A stretch of DNA of 8,810 bases from Candidatus Sumerlaeota bacterium (GCA_007136595.1 SLGQ01000097.1:1-8810); one strand, 5' to 3'; positions 1 to 7,186 are shown, counted from the first letter of the stretch. The notes: generated by a model not told the origin, from the letters alone. Made by a program: numbers and translations.

Positions 1-1753
1 AGATGTCTGCGTCGGTGACGGGTGACGAGTTGTCGGTGACGGGGTTGTCTGCATCAGGGATATCTGTTGACTCATCCGAAACTTCTTCATCGGGGAATTC
101 GGTATCTTTATCTGAAAAAGATGTGTCTTCATCGGGTTCCGGTTCTTCGATTGACTCAACACATTGACCTGCATCATTACAAAAAAGACCTTCACTGCAA
201 AAACCGCATTCTCCACCACAGTTATCATCTCCGCACTCTCTACCTTCACAATCAATTATACATGTCGGAGGCTGCCCTGTTGCCCATCCATTCATTAAAG
301 TTCTTACCATACCAAGCCCCAGTGATCCTCCTATGCAGAATTCTCCAATAGCGGTGGGTATATCCACAACCCAAAAATACGGGGGTTCAACATCAACTCC
401 ATAAGTCCAGGGATGCAACTGGTCCCACGCAAAATAATAACAGGGACCCATTGTAAGCCCCGAAGCTGTTAATTCTGTCGTGTCATAATTTTTTTTGCTT
501 AAACCCTCTATCTCCAAAACAAATGGTGGATCCGGAATAGTGCAGGAATTTAAAATAGATGAACCTGAAACAGCAGTTCTTATCTGTTCATAACCCCGAT
601 TTGTCATTTTTACAAGATCATAGTATTTGTCTTCACCGGGGCTGGTTCCCATATCGAACCACTCGCCCCAGCCGCTGAAAATTTCACAGTATATGCCATC
701 TGCAGCTTCTTTGCCGTGACTCCCTCCCGCAAATTCTCCGATAACATTGAAAGGTCGCCTAAGCCCAACTCTTCTACATTCCTGCGTTCCTCCAAGCTTT
801 ATAATTCCTCCTCCCCTGAGCCGCCAGTAAAGGGCTCCTATCCAAAATCCGAGAAACTCTCTGTCAGCCTGTGTCAAAGATGGATATGGCAGTACATTTC
901 TCATACGGGATATTGCTCCAAGACGGAGTATCTCTTTGTTATATTCTGCCTCTCCTTCGCTTTTTAAATTTTCAATTTGGTCAAGCAAAGTGGCTGCTTC
1001 CAGAATAATCGAATCAATATCATTTTTAAGTTGATCGTAACCTTCTTTAATGAAACATTCTTCGTTCCCCTCAAGAATAATTTTTCCATTTTTAAAAGAA
1101 TTTATCTGGGCATTCAATGGAGGAACAAGTTCATCGTATCGAAGTTTTCTTAAAATATTCCTTAGACGGGGAACAAAATCAATGGGCAGAACTCCATCAT
1201 AAAGCGGTGGCAAACCAACGAAAGTACTCCCCATAACCCCTATAAGGTCAAGAACAGTATTTGTGTTTGTATCATTTGCAACTCCGGATGGATAGCTAAG
1301 GACATACATTTCCGGCTCTGCTGCATCTCCACAGGCAAAAAGATTTGAAAAAGAGTTTTTAATGTTGTCAAAAGCAGTTTTGCACTGAGATGAAGATCCC
1401 TGCGGAAGAATGGAGGGGATCGAAAAAGAATCGTGTGAAGCACAACTTTCTGTGTCGCGAGGCCACACATAGTCAGACTTATCGGTCTTTACAAGCAGAT
1501 CAAGGAAATGTGCCGCTTCTTTATAAAGCCATATTGAAATCGGTCCATCAAGTTCCACTTCGGTCATAACTTCAAGCGGAAAGTCAGGAAGCCCTTTGGA
1601 ATAATCATTTATCATCTTTTCAACTTCAGCAGGCTTTTCTGCCAGATTCACATCAAAAAGATATGGCTGTTTCTGAGATGCAGATAATTGAAACTGCAGC
1701 ACAAACAGTGCCGATAATAAAAAAACCGTCTGAAATTTAAAAAGTCTTATCAT
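1..1753 (-). CDS. Large secreted protein with a Cys-rich module and acidic tail (partial, C-terminus off the window)
   Basis: Reading the minus strand from ATG 1753-1751 gives 584 uninterrupted codons to the left edge with no stop, so the C-terminus is missing. The start is supported by GAGG (1760-1763) six bases upstream. Residues 1-25 form a signal peptide: basic MIRLFK, a hydrophobic core (FLLSALFVLQF), and likely cleavage near LSA/SQ. Residues about 30-490 form a mostly soluble region with scattered cysteines and many aromatic residues that I do not recognise. Residues 498-531 are a compact module with eight cysteines (C498, 502, 507, 512, 516, 519, 525, 531) containing CGDDNCGGECGFC, a pattern I recall from exported proteins of myxobacteria and relatives. 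Residues 532-584 are a low-complexity Asp/Glu/Ser/Thr/Pro stretch, probably an extended linker. The protein is likely exported past the inner membrane; surface display or release is inference. No catalytic motif was identified. It diverges from the membrane-protein genes at 1890. Confidence 0.87.
   Translation of the reverse strand, partial: MIRLFKFQTVFLLSALFVLQFQLSASQKQPYLFDVNLAEKPAEVEKMINDYSKGLPDFPLEVMTEVELDGPISIWLYKEAAHFLDLLVKTDKSDYVWPRDTESCASHDSFSIPSILPQGSSSQCKTAFDNIKNSFSNLFACGDAAEPEMYVLSYPSGVANDTNTNTVLDLIGVMGSTFVGLPPLYDGVLPIDFVPRLRNILRKLRYDELVPPLNAQINSFKNGKIILEGNEECFIKEGYDQLKNDIDSIILEAATLLDQIENLKSEGEAEYNKEILRLGAISRMRNVLPYPSLTQADREFLGFWIGALYWRLRGGGIIKLGGTQECRRVGLRRPFNVIGEFAGGSHGKEAADGIYCEIFSGWGEWFDMGTSPGEDKYYDLVKMTNRGYEQIRTAVSGSSILNSCTIPDPPFVLEIEGLSKKNYDTTELTASGLTMGPCYYFAWDQLHPWTYGVDVEPPYFWVVDIPTAIGEFCIGGSLGLGMVRTLMNGWATGQPPTCIIDCEGRECGDDNCGGECGFCSEGLFCNDAGQCVESIEEPEPDEDTSFSDKDTEFPDEEVSDESTDIPDADNPVTDNSSPVTDADI
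11..43. repeat. Short direct repeat inside the acidic tail
   Basis: The 12-mer gtcggtgacggg occurs at 11-22 and again at 32-43, a period of 21 bases, which is seven codons and keeps the frame. On the coding (minus) strand it encodes a Pro-Val-Thr-Asp unit seen twice around an Asn-Ser-Ser spacer. A related GTCTGC sequence flanks both sides (5-10 and 47-52). This looks like the beginning of a repetitive Asp-rich linker that continues off the left edge. Only two copies are visible. Confidence 0.5.
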
Positions 1754-1787
1754 GTTAAACCTCACTCTCTCACACAAAAGATGTTTT

Positions 1788-1815
1788 ATGATAACAAATT
1801 TACATATAAAGTAAA
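1788..1815 (-). promoter_or_regulatory. Candidate sigma-70 promoter for the secreted-protein gene
   Basis: On the minus strand, TTTACT (1815-1810; 4 of 6 matches to TTGACA) is followed after 16 bases by TATCAT (1793-1788; 5 of 6 matches to TATAAT). Transcription would begin near 1781, leaving a leader of about 28 bases that contains the GAGG ribosome site. It is assigned from consensus matching only, in a very AT-rich region where chance matches are common. Confidence 0.35.
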
Positions 1816-1822
1816 GTACTTT
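1813..1822. promoter_or_regulatory. Perfect 10-bp palindrome between the divergent promoters
   Basis: AAAGTACTTT is its own reverse complement. It overlaps the candidate minus-strand -35 box by three bases and ends seven bases before the candidate plus-strand -35 box. The position would suit an operator acting on both directions, but a 10-bp palindrome in AT-rich DNA can arise by chance and no regulator is encoded nearby. Confidence 0.2.
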
Positions 1823-1828
1823 TAAACA

Positions 1829-1857
1829 TTGACAAATGGTTGGATAAAAATTAAATT
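1829..1857 (+). promoter_or_regulatory. Candidate sigma-70 promoter for the membrane-protein pair
   Basis: A perfect TTGACA (1829-1834) is followed by a 17-base spacer and TAAATT (1852-1857; 4 of 6 matches to TATAAT). The predicted transcription start near 1864 leaves about 26 bases before the GTG at 1890, room for the AGAGG ribosome site at 1880-1884. The exact -35 box and ideal spacing make this the better of the two divergent promoter candidates. Confidence 0.45.
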
Positions 1858-1889
1858 AATGGTGTATAAGGACGGCTTTAGAGGCTTGA

Positions 1890-3722
1890 GTGAAAAAGAC
1901 GGCATCACTGATAAATGAAAATCCACTTAAAACAGCTATAATCTTTTACGGGCTTTTTTTTCTTATTCTTTTTTTACAGTTTCCGTTAAAAAAAGCACTA
2001 TCAGGGAATTGTGACACATGGCTGGCACTAACTTATTCGACTTACACTTTTGAATCTATCAAGTCGTTTTTTACCGGGGAATATATGGGCAGAGCCATGT
2101 ATCCTGTTGAAAATCCTCTTGCTTACGGAGAGTCTGCCCCCGGTGCTCAAATGATGATAATTTTTTTCAAAATGTTCGGGTTAAGCGACCACTGGACAAA
2201 CTACTTTTATATTTCTCTTGTTTTCATAATGACAGCTTCTGCAATATTTGTTTTTGCAGGCAACTTTGTATCTTCTTTTTACGGACGGCTGTTTGCCGGA
2301 TTTGTGTTTACCTGCAATAATATGACATTTGCTCATATTGATGATTCCATTATAGTTTTCTTTTTTATCGCAGCTCTTTCACTCCATTTTTTATATAAAT
2401 GGTTCCGGGAAAGAAAAAACAAATACCTTATGACAGCAGCAGTGCTGAACGGAATTCAGGTATATTTTTCATTTTATAATTTTCTTTATTTATCAGTGAT
2501 GGCGGCAGTTTTTATCATTGTACTTTCTCCTAAAAATAAAACAGCGATCAAAGAACTGGCTAAACCTCTTTCAATTTTTTCCGCCATAGTTTTATCCATT
2601 TCTCTGCCAATGGTACTTTTTTATCTGCACACACTTAAAGGGCTTGAATTTGTAAATCCTTTCGGCTCTCTTTATACGACAAAAAAAGCCAGTCTTAACC
2701 CTATTTCAATGATAATGGTTCTTCCTGACAACCTTATATACCCCGATATCGGAGAGATGTTAGGAATCCCTAAAAACTGGGGATTTATAAGGCATTACTG
2801 TTTTACCGGACTTCTTTCCCTCTCTCTGTTCATATATTCCATGGGCAAGTGGAATAAACACAGGCTTCTATTTGCCGCTACTGCTTTTGCCGGACTTTTT
2901 ATGGCGTTGGGACCAGTTTTTCAATTCAATTTTCAGGATCTGTTTTACTCTCCTTTGTATATTTTTTACACACTTGTTCCAATTCTTGAATTTTTAAGAG
3001 TGACCCTTCGTGCTCACTTTATTTTTCTTTTTGCAATATCAATTTCAGCAGCAATTTCATTTGATAAAATCACAAAAATATTTCCTAAAAAAGCACTTTT
3101 TCTGATACCTGCTTTTTTTATAGTTCATGCAATTGAAAACACCCCTTTTCCGATGATATCTTTTGACGGCTCCTACACCGAAACTGTCCCGGAAATATAT
3201 AGTGAGATAAAACAGACAAAAACTGACGCTGTTGTTCTTGATCTTCCAAGCTTCATGAAAATTGATCATCCCGACTGGAAAGACCGTGTTTACAATGATC
3301 CTGCCAGGTTTGTAAAAAAATCTCCTGACAATCCACCTTTGATCGTTGAAAATCTCGGAATGTTCGTATATAGCTGGGATGACTTGTTCGAGTATAACCG
3401 TGAAATTATTTATACCAATTGGCAGACAAGTCACAAACTTAACTCTGTTAACGGAGTGAACGGTTATTTCCCGACACCGAGGATGATGTTTCAGTACCAC
3501 ATAAACAAACTTCCCGATCCAAAATCTTTTTCCGCATTAAAAAAATGGGGTGTTGAATATATTGTCTGGCACGAAGATATGGTTATAAAAAGGGACACCT
3601 TAAAACTTTTCCATCTCAGGAGATCTCCCTGTCTTGAAAGTTTAAAAGTGGATGGAGATAAACACCTTTTCAGGTTGAAAAAATGTTATGAACAAAATAA
3701 TTCAATTAATAAAAGAAAATAG
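1890..3722 (+). CDS. Multi-pass membrane protein, GT-C/YfhO-like glycosyltransferase candidate
   Basis: This 610-residue protein starts at GTG 1890. An in-frame TGA at 1887-1889 lies directly upstream, AGAGG (1880-1884) precedes it by five bases, and the next in-frame Met (66) would remove the first membrane segment. About ten hydrophobic segments are visible, roughly at residues 15-34, 105-124, 130-148, 152-170, 182-212, 227-248, 303-318, 326-345, 374-392 and 402-416, followed by a soluble domain of about 190 residues. The first large loop carries GNCDTW (Asp42) and ENPLAYGES (Glu81), and a later loop has GPVFQFN and FLRVTLRAHF (368-377). That layout, acidic residues in the first periplasmic loop and a P-x-x-x-x-L-R-V-x-x-R type segment, recalls polyprenyl-sugar-dependent GT-C enzymes and YfhO-like proteins. 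Substrate and activity are unknown, and family membership is inference without a profile search. It overlaps the next gene by 35 bases. Confidence 0.88.
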   Translation: MKKTASLINENPLKTAIIFYGLFFLILFLQFPLKKALSGNCDTWLALTYSTYTFESIKSFFTGEYMGRAMYPVENPLAYGESAPGAQMMIIFFKMFGLSDHWTNYFYISLVFIMTASAIFVFAGNFVSSFYGRLFAGFVFTCNNMTFAHIDDSIIVFFFIAALSLHFLYKWFRERKNKYLMTAAVLNGIQVYFSFYNFLYLSVMAAVFIIVLSPKNKTAIKELAKPLSIFSAIVLSISLPMVLFYLHTLKGLEFVNPFGSLYTTKKASLNPISMIMVLPDNLIYPDIGEMLGIPKNWGFIRHYCFTGLLSLSLFIYSMGKWNKHRLLFAATAFAGLFMALGPVFQFNFQDLFYSPLYIFYTLVPILEFLRVTLRAHFIFLFAISISAAISFDKITKIFPKKALFLIPAFFIVHAIENTPFPMISFDGSYTETVPEIYSEIKQTKTDAVVLDLPSFMKIDHPDWKDRVYNDPARFVKKSPDNPPLIVENLGMFVYSWDDLFEYNREIIYTNWQTSHKLNSVNGVNGYFPTPRMMFQYHINKLPDPKSFSALKKWGVEYIVWHEDMVIKRDTLKLFHLRRSPCLESLKVDGDKHLFRLKKCYEQNNSINKRK

Positions 3723-4593
3723 AATTTTCATCGCCCTTCTTGTTTACCACATCTTGATCGCTGCAAGAATTTTCATCGAAATGGAACATCTGACACTATT
3801 TATTTTCATTCATCAGCTTTTTTGGTTTACCGGCGTAATGATATGGTTCTTTTTTGTTTTCAAGCATATCCTTAAAGTTGATATAAAAAAACTGTGGTTT
3901 TTTGCAGGTGGCGGGATTATCACATATATTCCACTTGTTTATGCCACCTTAAAAGGAGAGAAATGGAGCTTGAATTATGTAACCCCCGAATCTTTTTTCC
4001 AGATAGTAAGGGATATGGGAACACTTTTGATAAATCACCCGAGAAACTGGCCCATGTTCCCTGAACTTATAATTCTATTGGCTTTCACTTTATCTGTCTC
4101 AATATGTCTTTCAAAAAATATCCCTAAATCTTTTCTTACCACTATCCTTGCTGTTTATGGATCTTTTTTTATTTTCGGGTTTTCATGGATTTCTGTATCT
4201 GTTGACCATCCATCAGCTCTTGTTTTAAAAACCGCTTATGGCGATCCTCAAAAATTTTATGCACTTTACATGATGGCAATATGCTCTGTTTTAGTGATTT
4301 TAACAGTAATTGACGAAATTCCTGACCTGATGAAAAAACACAATGTCCGCATCAAACACTTTGTTGCAGTTTTTTTGCCTCTATATGCAGCCATAATCTC
4401 AGGGTCTTCTTTTGTAGCGGGGAACAAAATGCCTCAGATAGCTGATATTATTGTTTTAATTCCGACAACTTTTCTTTTCAGCAGCTCACTGCTTCTGGCA
4501 TTTAAAACCAAATCATTTATTTCTTATGCAATTCCACTTTACTTTTCAATTTTCCTTTTCATAACACTTTTTTATAACTCAAATATCCATTGA
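3688..4593 (+). CDS. Unrecognised multi-pass membrane protein, partner of the upstream gene
   Basis: This 301-residue, strongly hydrophobic protein has about nine predicted membrane segments, near residues 12-30, 36-60, 68-88, 124-142, 149-170, 188-208, 222-244, 250-271 and 275-296. The longest non-membrane stretch is the loop at 90-123 (containing NYVTPESFF and NHPRNWPMFPE), which is the likeliest functional face. No signature residues that I know are present and I do not recognise the family. The ATG lies inside the last codons of the preceding gene, in another frame, with a 35-base overlap. Only a weak AGG (3672-3674, 13 bases away) precedes it, so translation is probably coupled to the upstream gene. 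That suggests the two products work together at the inner membrane, for example in glycan or lipid handling; this is inference. A later start would remove the first membrane segment. It ends 14 bases from the convergent panB. Confidence 0.8.
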   Translation: MNKIIQLIKENRIFIALLVYHILIAARIFIEMEHLTLFIFIHQLFWFTGVMIWFFFVFKHILKVDIKKLWFFAGGGIITYIPLVYATLKGEKWSLNYVTPESFFQIVRDMGTLLINHPRNWPMFPELIILLAFTLSVSICLSKNIPKSFLTTILAVYGSFFIFGFSWISVSVDHPSALVLKTAYGDPQKFYALYMMAICSVLVILTVIDEIPDLMKKHNVRIKHFVAVFLPLYAAIISGSSFVAGNKMPQIADIIVLIPTTFLFSSSLLLAFKTKSFISYAIPLYFSIFLFITLFYNSNIH

Positions 4594-4607
4594 TCAACTG
4601 GGAGGGA

Positions 4608-5366
4608 TTACTCTATATCTTTGATGTATTCTTTCAATGCCTTTGTTATGATATCATCAAGGTTGCAGTATTTTTTAAGAAAAGACGGATTGAAATTTTT
4701 GTCCATACCGAGAAGATCATAAATTACAAGAACCTGTCCGTCCGTTTCTTTGCCGGCTCCGATCCCTATTGTCGGAATCTTTAATTCCTGAGTGATCTCA
4801 GAAGCCAGTTTGTCGGGCACTGATTCAAGAACGATCATATCAGCCCCGGCTTCCTCGACGATCAAAGCCGATCTTTTTATGAAATCTCTTTCTTCTTTTG
4901 TTTTACCTCTTTTGCCAAAACCGCCAAACTTATTAACATACTGGGGCGTAAGTCCGACATGTCCGATAACAGGAATACCAAAAGAAACGAGTCTGGAAAT
5001 CAATTGGGCAACTTCCTGACCGCCTTCAACTTTTACTGCTTCAGCTCCTGCCTTCATAAGCTCAACTGCATTTTCCATCCCCTTTTCAATTGAGGTCTGA
5101 TAACTGCCAAAAGGCATGTCGGCAACAAGAAACGGAGATGGCGCCCCTTTTCTGACCGCTTTTACATGGTATGCGATTTCAGAGGTTTCAACACCTATCG
5201 TAGTGGGTTGCCCTTTAATTACATTTCCCAAGCTGTCTCCTACAAGGATGGTGTCCATCTCAGATCTTTCTACCAGTTTTGCAAAAGTGAAGTCATAACA
5301 GGTTACCATTGATATCTTCTTTTTTCCTTTAGCTCCTTTAAGCATCGGAAGTGTAACTTTGTTCAT
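4608..5366 (-). CDS. panB: 3-methyl-2-oxobutanoate hydroxymethyltransferase (ketopantoate hydroxymethyltransferase)
   Basis: PanB transfers a one-carbon unit from 5,10-methylenetetrahydrofolate to alpha-ketoisovalerate, making ketopantoate, the first committed step of pantothenate and CoA synthesis in the cytoplasm. The 252-residue protein is near the usual 260-280 and covers the whole TIM barrel. Visible family motifs are VTCYDFTFAKL (21-31), DTILVGDSLG (38-47), DMPFGSYQ (83-90), VKVEGG (111-116), GHVGLTPQ (135-142), LESVP (180-184) and IGIGAG...DGQVLVIYDLLGM (200-221). The Mg-binding acids are expected at Asp44, Asp83 and Glu114, and the catalytic Glu at 181; all are present. The ATG follows the rsmA stop with no intervening base, and GGAGGG four bases upstream of the ATG lies within rsmA, so translation is likely coupled. 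No panC, panD or panE is in the window. It is the last gene of the operon. Identification is firm. Confidence 0.97.
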   Translation of the reverse strand: MNKVTLPMLKGAKGKKKISMVTCYDFTFAKLVERSEMDTILVGDSLGNVIKGQPTTIGVETSEIAYHVKAVRKGAPSPFLVADMPFGSYQTSIEKGMENAVELMKAGAEAVKVEGGQEVAQLISRLVSFGIPVIGHVGLTPQYVNKFGGFGKRGKTKEERDFIKRSALIVEEAGADMIVLESVPDKLASEITQELKIPTIGIGAGKETDGQVLVIYDLLGMDKNFNPSFLKKYCNLDDIITKALKEYIKDIE

Positions 5367-5376
5367 TTAACCCTCC
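5367..5376 (-). promoter_or_regulatory. Ribosome-binding site fused to the rsmA stop codon
   Basis: On the minus strand GGAGGGTTAA (5376-5367) serves twice: GAG GGT TAA are the last codons of rsmA, and GGAGGG is a strong Shine-Dalgarno sequence four bases before the panB ATG. A ribosome finishing rsmA would sit directly on the panB start. Confidence 0.75.
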
Positions 5377-6176
5377 ATCACAGCCTTTGATAAAGCCATA
5401 ATTGTATCCCAATCCAAAGATTCAGCCCGCAAAGTTTCAGATATTTCTAACCTTTTTAAAACATTAATGTCAAGCTTATTTATTTTAAAAACATTCAGCA
5501 GGTTTTTTCTTCTATTTGAAAAAAGGGATCTCATGAAAGATACAAATTTTTGAAGGTGCTCTCTGTTGTACCCATGTTCATAAAAAGTTATTTTAACCAG
5601 TGCACTGTGTACCTTAGGCGGAGGATAAAATTCCTGCGGAGGCAGAGTAAAAAGATAGTCAGCTCTTCCAACCATCTTTACGATCCCGGCAAGAGGTCCG
5701 AACTCTCTTGTTCCGGGCATTGCACAAAGTTTTTCAGCCACTTCTTTCTGGAGAAGAAATAAAGCTCCGTCAAGATATTCACTTTCATAACAAGTATTGT
5801 GAATGATTGGAGAACTTACCTGATACGGGAGATTCCCGACAACAAAGCCCTTGTGTTCTTTAAAATGATCACTGAACTTAATTTTTGTTGCATCCTGCAT
5901 TAAAATATCAGCTTTACCTTCAAATCTGGAATTCAGAACTTTCAGCATCCCTCTATCCATGTCAATAACCGTAAAGGGGATCAAACCTCTTTTTATGATC
6001 TCGCTGGTAAGTGTTCCCAGTCCTCCACCTATCTCTATGTAGAAACCTTTTGATTCAGGAACATAACTGATGATCCTTTCAACGGTATCATCATTGAAAA
6101 GAAAATTCTGGCTGAAATTTTTCTTCGGATTCAACCCGGTTTTTTTGAGCAGTTCCTTTATTTCTGTCAAACTCAT
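5367..6176 (-). CDS. rsmA: 16S rRNA (adenine1518-N6/adenine1519-N6)-dimethyltransferase
   Basis: RsmA (KsgA) uses S-adenosylmethionine to dimethylate two adjacent adenines in the 3'-terminal helix of 16S rRNA, a late step of small-subunit maturation. I chose ATG 6176, giving 269 residues (E. coli has 273), because it forms an ATGA overlap with the tsaD stop and has AAGGG about eight bases upstream. An in-frame ATG at 6212 would add 12 residues and overlap tsaD by 40 bases. Visible motifs are NFSQNFL (20-26), SAM motif EIGGGLGTLT (48-57), the acidic DMD after strand 2 (72-74), QDAT (94-97), catalytic NLPY (115-118), QKEVAEKL (143-150), PPPKVHSALV (185-194) and LFSNRRKNLLN (218-228). Two positions vary from the usual consensus: Ser for the first Gly of GQNFL, and GGG for GPG in the SAM loop. 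Neither should abolish activity. Identification is firm. Confidence 0.96.
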   Translation of the reverse strand: MSLTEIKELLKKTGLNPKKNFSQNFLFNDDTVERIISYVPESKGFYIEIGGGLGTLTSEIIKRGLIPFTVIDMDRGMLKVLNSRFEGKADILMQDATKIKFSDHFKEHKGFVVGNLPYQVSSPIIHNTCYESEYLDGALFLLQKEVAEKLCAMPGTREFGPLAGIVKMVGRADYLFTLPPQEFYPPPKVHSALVKITFYEHGYNREHLQKFVSFMRSLFSNRRKNLLNVFKINKLDINVLKRLEISETLRAESLDWDTIMALSKAVMEG

Positions 6177-7183
6177 TTCACTGCCCTTAAAGTAGGTGCC
6201 GCGTCCAGACAAATATCTGAGAACCTTCCGGACTCAAAATCTTCAAAAGCGGCAGCGGCAACCATTGCACCATTATCCTGGCAATATTGCAGATCGGGTA
6301 AAAAGAGCTCTGTTCCTGAAGCGGAAGAGAGCCCGACAGCAATTTCTCTCAATTTTGAATTGGCACTCACCCCGCCTGAAATTACAATTGCTTTATAATT
6401 TTTGAGGGATAATGCCAACTTCATTTTTCTTTCTATTAATTCCATAACTCTGTTCTGGAAAGTTGCCATTAAAGATGCAATATCAACTTCCTGTTCGTCA
6501 AGGATTCTTTTAACTGCCGATTTTATACCACTGAAAGAAAAAACTATTTCTTCTGAATACCGGGGATGCTTTAAAAGATATGGAAGATCGTACTTCAGCG
6601 GATCTCCATTTTGAGCTGCCTTGTCAATGACAGGTCCTCCGGGAAATCCGAGGTTTGCCATTTTTGCAATCTTGTCGTAAGCTTCCCCTGCTGCATCATC
6701 AATTGTTTCTCCGAGAATTTCCCACCCTTTTTCATTAACTTCAATAATGGAAGTGTGTCCACCTGACACCACTAAAGCAAGATACGGAAGAGAAGGTTTT
6801 TTCTCTTTTCCAATGAAACTGCTTGCAATATGGGCATGAAGGTGATTTACACCTATTAACGGTTTTTTCCATCCTATCGAAAGCCCTTTTGCAGCAGCAA
6901 CTCCGACAAGAAGACTCCCTATAAGTCCGGGATAATTCGTCACCGCTATTGCAGAAATATCATCAATGTCAAGCATACTTTTTTTAAGTGTTGAATTTAA
7001 AACCGGAATAATCCAAGCAATATGATTTCTTGCAGCAATTTCAGGGATCACCCCTCCAAACAGCTTATGAACGGTTGTCTGGCTGACCGTAAATTGTGAA
7101 ACAACGGTCATATCATCCCGCACTATCCCTATAGATGTGTCATCACAACTGGTTTCAATTCCTATTATATATCGGGAAGACAT
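6173..7183 (-). CDS. tsaD: tRNA N6-adenosine threonylcarbamoyltransferase TsaD
   Basis: TsaD, with TsaB and TsaE, transfers the threonylcarbamoyl group from TsaC-made threonylcarbamoyl-AMP to A37 of ANN-decoding tRNAs (t6A), which is needed for accurate decoding and usually essential. The 336-residue length matches E. coli (337). Motifs in order: GIETSCDDTS (8-17), GGVIPEIAAR (43-52), the metal-binding H-x3-H as His114 and His118 in NHLHAHIAS, VSGGHT (139-144), DDAAGEAYDK (162-171), GFPGGP (179-184), FSFSGIKSAV (215-224), SGGVSAN (269-275) and the metal-ligand Asp303 in DNGAM. No key residue is missing. The ATG lies three bases after the nfo stop with a weak GGA eight bases upstream, suggesting coupled translation. 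Its stop TGA overlaps the rsmA ATG. The partner genes tsaB, tsaC and tsaE are not in this window. Identification is firm. Confidence 0.97.
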   Translation of the reverse strand: MSSRYIIGIETSCDDTSIGIVRDDMTVVSQFTVSQTTVHKLFGGVIPEIAARNHIAWIIPVLNSTLKKSMLDIDDISAIAVTNYPGLIGSLLVGVAAAKGLSIGWKKPLIGVNHLHAHIASSFIGKEKKPSLPYLALVVSGGHTSIIEVNEKGWEILGETIDDAAGEAYDKIAKMANLGFPGGPVIDKAAQNGDPLKYDLPYLLKHPRYSEEIVFSFSGIKSAVKRILDEQEVDIASLMATFQNRVMELIERKMKLALSLKNYKAIVISGGVSANSKLREIAVGLSSASGTELFLPDLQYCQDNGAMVAAAAFEDFESGRFSDICLDAAPTLRAVK

Positions 7184-7186
7184 TAC

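Noticed and set aside
67..351. Plus-strand 94-codon reading frame
   Set aside because: It lies wholly opposite the secreted-protein gene, has a His/Leu/Tyr-rich composition typical of antisense frames, and lacks a ribosome site.
610..795. Minus-strand 61-codon frame
   Set aside because: It is out of frame within the secreted-protein gene, whose own frame is continuous from 1753 to the window edge.
1240..1470. Minus-strand 76-codon frame
   Set aside because: It is a different frame from the long open secreted-protein gene covering it, with no motif.
3057..3500. Minus-strand 147-codon frame opposite the GT-C-like gene
   Set aside because: Its composition is that of an antisense shadow. The plus-strand gene has a start site, promoter candidate and coherent membrane topology.
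4590..4597. Palindrome TTGATCAA between the convergent genes
   Set aside because: At eight bases with no loop and no T run, it is too short to be a terminator and is likely by chance.
6177..6212. Longer RsmA start at ATG 6212
   Set aside because: It would overlap tsaD by 40 bases and add 12 residues outside the family domain. ATG 6176 has the ATGA overlap and an AAGGG site.
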